DNA of 21,600 nt. Source: Microbacteriaceae bacterium. Its GTDB lineage: Bacteria > Actinomycetota > Actinomycetes > Actinomycetales > Microbacteriaceae. The notes beneath the pieces were generated by a model. That model did not search any database and was not told the DNA's origin. It saw only the letters and a list, made by a program, of their open reading frames with translations. The stretch spans positions 1-21,600 of the forward strand of contig JAODAU010000082.1 in the NCBI GenBank assembly GCA_025463615.1, given 5' to 3'. The translations under genes and the position numbers were made by a program. Shown here piece by piece: positions 15,022 to 19,709 of the stretch; within the stretch, counting starts at the first letter, position 1, and each line of letters begins with the position of its first letter.

Positions 15022-15897
15022 TCAGCCGAACCGCTCGCCGAGCAGCGCGAGCAGCGCGGCGACCGCCGGGCTGGCCTGCGGCCTGCTCACCGCGCTGAAC
15101 GTCCACTCGACGGCCGGGCGCACCAACGGCACGACGCTCACGCCCGCGTTCGCCTGGTAGGTGAGCCGGGGGAGCGCCGCAACGCCGAGACCGGCCGCGA
15201 CGAACCGCGGCACGTCGCCGAGGTCGGAGACCTGTACGGTCACCGCCCGGCTGAGCCCGGCCGAGGCCAGCGCGCGCTCGAGCGCGATCCGGTTTCCGAA
15301 GCCCTCGGGGGCGTCCACCCACGGGTCGCGCGCGAGGTCCGCCAGCCGCACGGACGCCCGCCCGGCGAGCGGATGCCCCGCCGGCAGCACCGCCACGAAC
15401 TCGCTCCGCGCCAGCTCGAGCACCGTGAAGTCGCCGAGCTCCTCGGTCGGCAGCCCCATGAAGGCCACGTCGATCCGTCCGCGCCTCACGTCGTCGCCCA
15501 GCCCCGTCGATCCGGTGGGGGAGGCGACGAGCTGCAGGTCGACGAGCGGGTTCCGCGCCCGGTACTCGCTGAACAGCCCGGGCAGGTCCGCGAAGTTCAG
15601 GGCGCTGAAGATACCGACCCGCAGCCGACCGCGGATGCCGCCGCCCGGCCCGACCGAGCTCCGCACCCGGTCGATCGCCTCGATCGCCGCGCGCGCCTGG
15701 GGCAGCAGCGACTCGCCCTCCCCGGTGAGCGACACCCGCCGCGTCGAACGGTCGAACAGCGTCGCCGAGAGCTCGCGCTCCAGGGCGGCTATGCCGGCCG
15801 AGACGGTCGACTGCACGGCGAACAGCCGGTCTGCGGCGCGCGTGAAGCTCAGCTCCTCCGCGACCGCGACGAAGTATTCGAGCTGGCGCGTCTCCAT
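15022..15897 (-). CDS. LysR-family transcriptional regulator
   Basis: This 291-residue protein is a full-length LysR regulator. The N-terminal winged HTH is typical: METRQLEYFVAVAEELSFTRAADRLFAVQSTVSAGIAALERELSATLFDRS (residues 1-51), followed by a linker helix and the effector-binding domain (~90-290), with RGRLRVGIFSALNFADLPGLF at its start. The effector is unknown. Longer in-frame starts (a TTG at 15936 and the next codon, an ATG at 15933) would overlap the promoter and the candidate operator. The ATG at 15897 is chosen because a strong promoter (TGGACA, 17 bases, GATAAT) ends 6 bases before it, implying a leaderless mRNA. It is divergent from the MFS transporter, its probable target. Confidence 0.92.
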   Translation of the reverse strand: METRQLEYFVAVAEELSFTRAADRLFAVQSTVSAGIAALERELSATLFDRSTRRVSLTGEGESLLPQARAAIEAIDRVRSSVGPGGGIRGRLRVGIFSALNFADLPGLFSEYRARNPLVDLQLVASPTGSTGLGDDVRRGRIDVAFMGLPTEELGDFTVLELARSEFVAVLPAGHPLAGRASVRLADLARDPWVDAPEGFGNRIALERALASAGLSRAVTVQVSDLGDVPRFVAAGLGVAALPRLTYQANAGVSVVPLVRPAVEWTFSAVSRPQASPAVAALLALLGERFG

Positions 15898-15903
15898 CGC
15901 CCA

Positions 15904-15932
15904 ATTATCGATGGTCTCGATTGGTCTGTCCA
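15904..15932 (-). promoter_or_regulatory. Leaderless promoter of the LysR gene
   Basis: Reading the minus strand: TGGACA (15927-15932), 17 bases, GATAAT (15904-15909), then 6 bases to the ATG at 15897. Both hexamers match five of six consensus bases. Confidence 0.75.
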
Positions 15933-15937
15933 TCAAT
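15920..15937. promoter_or_regulatory. Candidate LysR operator
   Basis: ATTGGT and ATCAAT flank a 6-base spacer, an imperfect dyad (one mismatch) over the -35 box of the LysR promoter. This would suit autorepression and control of the divergent transporter. It is not an exact T-N11-A LysR box. Confidence 0.45.
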
Positions 15938-15943
15938 AGTCGT

Positions 15944-15972
15944 TGGACACGATGCTAGTTCGGGCGCATCAT
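15944..15972 (+). promoter_or_regulatory. Leaderless promoter of the MFS gene
   Basis: TGGACA (15944-15949), 17 bases, CATCAT (15967-15972), then 6 bases to the ATG at 15979. The layout mirrors the divergent LysR promoter. Confidence 0.6.
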
Positions 15973-15978
15973 CGAACC

Positions 15979-17202
15979 ATGACCTCGACGACCCTCGCCC
16001 GCACCCCCTCCCGACTGACCCACGGCGTCGGCTTCTGGGTGATCGCGGTCGCCTTCCTCACGGTGATGGCCTTCTCCACCGTGCCGACCCCGCTCTACGC
16101 GCTGTACCAGGCGCGCGACGGCTTCGCCACGGTGCTCATCACGGTGATCTTCGCCGCCTACGCGGTCGGCGTGATGGCGAGCCTGTATCTCGCCGGGCAC
16201 GTGAGCGACTGGCTCGGCCGCCGCCGCGTCATCCTCGCCGCCATCGTGGTCGAGCTGCTCGCGGCGGTGCTGTTCCTCGTCTGGCCGGAGGTGCCTGGGC
16301 TGCTGGTCGCCCGCTTCATCTCGGGCGTCGGCGTCGGCATGCTCACCGCGACGGCCACCGCGCACCTGGGGGAGCTCCGCTCCATCGCGCGGCCGGGGGA
16401 GGGCGGCCGCACCTCCACCACCGTCTCGAGCTTCGTCAACGTGGGCGGCCTCGCGCTCGGGCCGCTGGTCGCGGGCGTCCTTGCGCAGTGGGTGACCACG
16501 CCGCTCGTGGTGCCGTACGTGGTGTTCATCGTGCTGCTGGCGCTCGCCGCCATCGCCGTCGCGTTCGTGCCGGAGACCGTCGAGCGTGCCGAGGAGCGCC
16601 GCGCCTACCGCCCCCAGCGTGTCTCGCTGCCCGCCGGATCGCGCGGCACCTTCTTCTCCGCGGGCGCCGCCGCGTTCTCCGCCTTCGCCATCTTCGGCAT
16701 CTTCACGTCGCTCGCGCCGAGCTTCATCGCGGGCACGCTGCACGAGACCTCGCGGTTCGTCGCCGGCGCCGTCACGTTCGCCGTCTTCGGGGCGGCGGCT
16801 GTGGCGCAGCTCGTGACGGCGCGCCTCTCGCTCACCGTGCAGCTGCGGCTGGCCGCGACCCTGATGGCCGTCGGGCTCGTCGCCATGGCCTCCGCGGTGC
16901 TCGTGGTGAGTCTGCCGCTGTTCGTCGTCGGCGGGGTGGTGGCCGGCGCCGGGGTCGGGGTGCAGTTCCGCTCGTCGGTCGCGGTCGCCGCATCCCTCGC
17001 CCTGCCGCCGTCGCGCGGCGAGGTGCTCGCCGCGCTCTTCCTCATCGCGTACGCGGGGCTCGCCGTGCCGGTGCTGCTTGTCGGTGTGGCGCTCGCGTTC
17101 TTCCCGCCCGCGTCGGTGCTCGTCGGCTTCTCGCTCGTCGTGCTCGTGCTCGCCGTGTGGTCGAGCCTCGCGATGAGCCTGCGCAAGCCCGCGGCGCGCT
17201 AG
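15979..17202 (+). CDS. MFS transporter, drug-efflux type
   Basis: This 407-residue inner-membrane protein has about 12 hydrophobic segments, the standard major facilitator layout. Motif A of the drug/proton antiporter type lies in the loop after TM2: GHVSDWLGRRRVI (residues 73-85). TM1 is GVGFWVIAVAFLTVMAF; a GVGVGMLTATATAHLGEL segment after TM4 is typical, and the cytoplasmic centre (ERRAYRPQRV) splits the two six-helix halves. It probably exports a small molecule by proton antiport; the substrate is not evident. The start at 15979 (MTSTTLARTP) is preferred over an in-frame one at 15943, which lies on the -35 side of the promoter. It is divergent from the LysR gene, which likely controls it. 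The end falls inside the first copy of a 36-bp tandem duplication. Confidence 0.9.
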   Translation: MTSTTLARTPSRLTHGVGFWVIAVAFLTVMAFSTVPTPLYALYQARDGFATVLITVIFAAYAVGVMASLYLAGHVSDWLGRRRVILAAIVVELLAAVLFLVWPEVPGLLVARFISGVGVGMLTATATAHLGELRSIARPGEGGRTSTTVSSFVNVGGLALGPLVAGVLAQWVTTPLVVPYVVFIVLLALAAIAVAFVPETVERAEERRAYRPQRVSLPAGSRGTFFSAGAAAFSAFAIFGIFTSLAPSFIAGTLHETSRFVAGAVTFAVFGAAAVAQLVTARLSLTVQLRLAATLMAVGLVAMASAVLVVSLPLFVVGGVVAGAGVGVQFRSSVAVAASLALPPSRGEVLAALFLIAYAGLAVPVLLVGVALAFFPPASVLVGFSLVVLVLAVWSSLAMSLRKPAAR

Positions 17203-17246
17203 CCCTCGACGAGCCTGCGCAAGCCCGCGGCGCGCTAGCCCTCGAC
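17175..17246. repeat. Perfect 36-bp tandem duplication across convergent gene ends
   Basis: Copy 1 (17175-17210) and copy 2 (17211-17246) are identical. Each contains GCGCGCTAGCCCTCGAC, that is, the stop codon of the MFS gene on the plus strand and, on the minus strand, the stop of the SRPBCC gene. Copy 1 supplies the MFS end and copy 2 the SRPBCC end. Confidence 0.9.
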
Positions 17247-17678
17247 GAGCTCGCGCATCACGTCGAAGAACGTGTTCCAGCCGGCCTTGGCCTGCTCGTA
17301 CTGCTCCGCGGTGAGGTGGCCGCCGGACTGGGTGACCGACATCTCCGTGCCGCCGTCGACGGCGGTGAACAGCACCACGATGGCGTCCCTGGCCGGGTCG
17401 TCGGGCTGGTCGGTCATGGTCAGCACGAGTCGCTCGGGCGGGTCCACCTCGATGTACTCGCCGCGCCACGACATCTCGTAGCGGTCGGGCCCCGCGAACA
17501 TGCGCGCCGCCCAGGTGCCGCCGGGGCGCACATCCATGCTCACCGACTCGAGCGGGACCTCGGATGCCGTGCCGCCGAACCAGGCGCTGAAGTGCTCCGG
17601 GGTCGTCCAGGCCTCGAACACCGTCTCGCGGGGCGCCGCGAAGGTGCGCACGATGGTGAATCCTGCTGTCTCATTCAT
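17235..17678 (-). CDS. SRPBCC / AHSA1-like domain protein
   Basis: This 147-residue soluble protein has the START-like SRPBCC fold of the AHSA1 (Aha1 C-terminal) group. Signs are FTIVRTFAAPRETVFEAWTTPEHFSAWFG at the start, RPGGTWAARM in the middle, GEYIEVDPPERLVLT, and the closing EQYEQAKAGWNTFFDVMRELV helix. These small hydrophobic-cavity proteins bind ligands or act on them, but the ligand is unknown here. Its ATG overlaps the stop of the ArsR gene by 4 bp (ATGA), so the two are translated together. The ArsR/SRPBCC pairing is common in bacteria, with the ArsR protein as the likely regulator. Confidence 0.92.
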   Translation of the reverse strand: MNETAGFTIVRTFAAPRETVFEAWTTPEHFSAWFGGTASEVPLESVSMDVRPGGTWAARMFAGPDRYEMSWRGEYIEVDPPERLVLTMTDQPDDPARDAIVVLFTAVDGGTEMSVTQSGGHLTAEQYEQAKAGWNTFFDVMRELVEG

Positions 17679-18022
17679 TCGTTCGTTCCTTTCATCATGG
17701 TGGTGAGATGGTCGGCCAGCGCGTCGAAGCTGGTCGCCCAGAAGCGCTCGTAGTCGTGGATCCAGTCGGTCGCCTGCTTGAGCGGCGCCGCCTCGAGGTG
17801 GCTGGGCCGGTACTGCGCCTCGCGGTTGCGCGAGATGAGCCCCGCGCCCTCGAGCACCTTCAGGTGGCGCGAGACGGCGGGCATGCTCATGGCGAAGGGG
17901 GCGGCGAGTTCGGAGACCGTCGCGTCGCCCTTGGCCAGCCGGGCCAGGATGGCGCGCCGGGTGGGGTCGGCGAGGGCGGCGAACGTGGCGCTGAGCCGAT
18001 CCGTGCCTGCCGTGGTCGTCAT
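17675..18022 (-). CDS. ArsR-family transcriptional regulator
   Basis: This 115-residue winged-helix regulator is the usual length. The family core is clear: FAALADPTRRAILARLAKGDATVSELAAPFAMSMPAVSRHLKVLEGAGLISRNREAQYRPSHL, with the recognition helix at MPAVSRHLKVL. No metal-binding cysteine pair is present (no CxC near the N-terminus), so it resembles the SdpR-like subgroup that pairs with SRPBCC proteins. A longer upstream start at 18190 would run through the divergent lipoprotein region, so the ATG at 18022 is used. Two abutting dyads directly upstream (18027-18058) are the probable operator. Confidence 0.93.
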   Translation of the reverse strand: MTTTAGTDRLSATFAALADPTRRAILARLAKGDATVSELAAPFAMSMPAVSRHLKVLEGAGLISRNREAQYRPSHLEAAPLKQATDWIHDYERFWATSFDALADHLTTMMKGTNE

Positions 18023-18026
18023 GTGC

Positions 18027-18058
18027 TTAACCAATCTGTTTAGTAACCTATGTGTTAA
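18027..18058. promoter_or_regulatory. Two abutting dyads, candidate ArsR operator
   Basis: TTAAC-N6-GTTTA (18027-18042) and GTAAC-N6-GTTAA (18043-18058) lie end to end in an AT-rich island, starting 4 bases from the ArsR ATG. The same layout in both copies (TAAC, six bases, GTT) and the position fit two ArsR dimer sites blocking the promoter. The lipoprotein promoter starts 13 bases beyond. Confidence 0.65.
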
Positions 18059-18071
18059 ATATAGCCGACCG

Positions 18072-18100
18072 TTCACGCCTGTCAAGAGGGGTGCGAGACT
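18072..18100 (+). promoter_or_regulatory. Probable leaderless promoter of lipoprotein B
   Basis: TTCACG (18072-18077), exactly 17 bases, GAGACT (18095-18100), then 6 bases to the ATG at 18107. No Shine-Dalgarno is seen in the right position. Confidence 0.45.
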
Positions 18101-18106
18101 GGGCCT

Positions 18107-18760
18107 ATGCGCAGCTCCAGGGTCGTGGCGATCGTCTCCGCCGCGGCCGCGCTCGCCCTGCTGCTGAGCGGCTGCTCGGGCGACCCGCACCCTAAGCCCC
18201 TCGGCGCCACCGCCCGGATCGCCCTGTACGAGCTGTCGACGAACAAGCAGTGGGACACTTTCGCGCCGAAGTCACCCGCGGCGTTCCGTCCAGACCTCCG
18301 CGTGCACACCGTGAGCACGGGGGCCCGTTGGGTGAAAGACATGAGCATGTGCCTCGGAGGGAAGGGCCTCGCGAGCCTGCAGTCCACCGCCGACCGGCCG
18401 ATCGACCTCGCGGGCGCGAGCGACATCCACGACGTCAACACCCGCATCTCCGAGTTCGTCTGCCAGGCGCAGCATCCCACCGACGCCCAGCTGCGCGCGA
18501 TGCTGAGCCCCTCCCAGGCGGGCGTGCTCTACGACTACTACGTCGACTCGCTGCAGCCCTGCCTCCTGCTCAACGGAGGGGTCGTTCCACAGCGGCCGCC
18601 CTCCCGCATCGCGTTCGTCTCCAGCTACTCGAGCACGAGCTGGAGCCCGTACGACGCGTCGGCGGTGGCGGACACCGTTGTGGACGGCGACGGCAACATC
18701 AGCAAGACCGCCCTGGGCGACCGCTGCCCGCGCTTCCCGAGCTGGGTGACCCACGGATGA
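18107..18760 (+). CDS. Four-cysteine lipoprotein, family member B
   Basis: This 217-residue predicted lipoprotein begins with a short basic start, a hydrophobic stretch and the lipobox L-S-G-C, with lipidation at Cys23 followed by SGDPHP. The remaining four cysteines (82, 119, 152, 207) are in MCL, VCQAQHP, LQPCL and RCP contexts, as in the paralogue at 18757 and more distantly in the one at 11513. Other conserved pieces shared with member C are RPDL, TVSTG, LYDYYV, PSR and W-S-P-Y. No catalytic site is visible, and the extracytoplasmic function is unknown. Its last codon overlaps the next gene (ATGA), so B and C form a coupled pair that probably arose by tandem duplication. It is divergent from the ArsR/SRPBCC operon. 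Confidence 0.85.
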   Translation: MRSSRVVAIVSAAAALALLLSGCSGDPHPKPLGATARIALYELSTNKQWDTFAPKSPAAFRPDLRVHTVSTGARWVKDMSMCLGGKGLASLQSTADRPIDLAGASDIHDVNTRISEFVCQAQHPTDAQLRAMLSPSQAGVLYDYYVDSLQPCLLLNGGVVPQRPPSRIAFVSSYSSTSWSPYDASAVADTVVDGDGNISKTALGDRCPRFPSWVTHG

Positions 18761-19398
18761 GGCGGGCGCTCGCGATCGTCGCCGCGCTGGCCGTGGCGGT
18801 CGCCCTGGCCGGATGCTCCGGCGACCCCCACCCCGTGCCGCTCACCCGTGCCCAGCGCATCGTGCTCTACGAGAAGGACTCCCAGCGCGGCTGGGACCAG
18901 CTCGCGCAGCTGAGCCCCAGCACGCCGCGCCCCGACCTGTCGGTCAGGACGGTGAGCACGGGCGGCCAGTGGGCGCTCGACATGGCGAGCTGCCTGCGGG
19001 AGAAGGGCATCACCCAGTTCAGTGTGACGGCAGACGGCTCGATCGACCTCTCGCAGAGCCCCGGCTTCACCAGCGGAATCACCGGGCTGCCGCAGTTCGT
19101 CTGCCAGGCGCAGCACCCGAACACGCTCGCCCTCGACTACTACCTCAGCGACTCGCAGCTCGCCGTGCTCTACGACTACTACGTGGGGTTCCTCGAGCCG
19201 TGCCTGGTGATGCACTCGGGTGGCAGGGTGGGCCACATCCCGTCGCGGGCCCGGTTCATCGCCACCTACGACACCGACGGCTGGTCGCCCTACTACGACC
19301 GCAAGCTGAACCAGGTGCAGGTCGACAGCCAGGGCCGCTACGTGCCGACCGCGCTCGCGAAGGCGTGCCCGCCGCGCCCCAGCTGGCTGCCCGGGTAA
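18757..19398 (+). CDS. Four-cysteine lipoprotein, family member C
   Basis: This 213-residue predicted lipoprotein has a lipobox L-A-G-C at Cys20, again followed by SGDPHP. Its cysteines at 79, 116, 149 and 204 match those of member B in context and spacing (VCQAQHP, LEPCL, ACPPRP), and aligned blocks include RPDLSVRTVSTGGQW, LYDYYVGFLEPCL and GWSPY. It shares no recognisable domain outside this family. The start ATG at 18757 overlaps the stop of member B, so no separate promoter is needed; longer in-frame readings upstream lie inside gene B and are artefacts. The pnp leader begins about 50 bases after its stop, with no clear terminator between, so read-through into pnp is possible. Confidence 0.85.
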   Translation: MRRALAIVAALAVAVALAGCSGDPHPVPLTRAQRIVLYEKDSQRGWDQLAQLSPSTPRPDLSVRTVSTGGQWALDMASCLREKGITQFSVTADGSIDLSQSPGFTSGITGLPQFVCQAQHPNTLALDYYLSDSQLAVLYDYYVGFLEPCLVMHSGGRVGHIPSRARFIATYDTDGWSPYYDRKLNQVQVDSQGRYVPTALAKACPPRPSWLPG

Positions 19399-19447
19399 GC
19401 TCCGACGCGCCAGGGCGCGGGCTTCAGTACGCTCCGACACGCCGTGC

Positions 19448-19456
19448 TGGTAGACT
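19448..19456 (+). promoter_or_regulatory. pnp promoter, extended -10
   Basis: TGG-TAGACT (hexamer 19451-19456) is a good extended -10. The -35 region is not convincing. Transcription from about 19463 would give a ~247-base leader. Confidence 0.5.
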
Positions 19457-19462
19457 CGACGA

Positions 19463-19623
19463 GGCTCGATGGATGACCATCCACGGGCCACGGAGCAGGC
19501 TGGCACGAAGCTGGTCAGTAGTGGTGAAGTTCCGAACCCCATTGGCGGGCTCGGCGCCTTTCTACTGTTGACCAGAGCGAGTGCTCCTCTGAGCACCATG
19601 CCAAAGCGCCACGGATCATTCCG
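19463..19623 (+). ncRNA. Structured pnp leader, probable Actino-pnp RNA
   Basis: Within the 311-base gene-free gap (19399-19709) several helices can be drawn. TGGCA (19501-19505) pairs with TGCCA (19599-19603) and encloses two arms. Arm 1 is CTGGTCAGTAG (19511-19521) with CTACTG-TTG-ACCAG (19562-19575, three-base bulge). Arm 2 is the perfect hairpin GTGCTC-CTCT-GAGCAC (19581-19596). GATGG-ATGA-CCATC (19468-19481) and CGGA-TCAT-TCCG (19612-19623) flank it. A three-way junction in a pnp leader of an actinobacterium fits the Actino-pnp motif known from Rfam, thought to let PNPase regulate its own mRNA. The match to that family is from context; I cannot run a covariance search. Confidence 0.6.
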
Positions 19624-19693
19624 CGCGCCCCTTTCTGCTTGTCTCCTGCTCCTTGATGCAGTCGCCGCCCACACGGGGAGACGACGTAAAACA

Positions 19694-19700
19694 AAGGAGA
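19694..19700 (+). promoter_or_regulatory. pnp ribosome binding site
   Basis: AAGGAGA, 9 bases before the ATG at 19710, fixes the start. Confidence 0.8.
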
Positions 19701-19709
19701 AACCCCCCA

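Noticed and set aside
17175..17246. 36-bp repeat as attachment site of a mobile element
   Set aside because: The copies are directly adjacent with nothing between them, and no integrase or tRNA is nearby.
15955..17469. 504-codon minus-strand frame opposite the MFS gene
   Set aside because: Arg/Glu/His-rich composition typical of an antisense shadow, no domain recognised.
15921..17753. 610-codon plus-strand frame over the MFS and SRPBCC genes
   Set aside because: Arg/Ala-rich shadow frame; the MFS frame has clear membrane helices and motif A.
18250..19398. Longer version of lipoprotein C starting inside gene B
   Set aside because: The extension is out of frame with gene B, and the lipobox of C requires a start at 18757.
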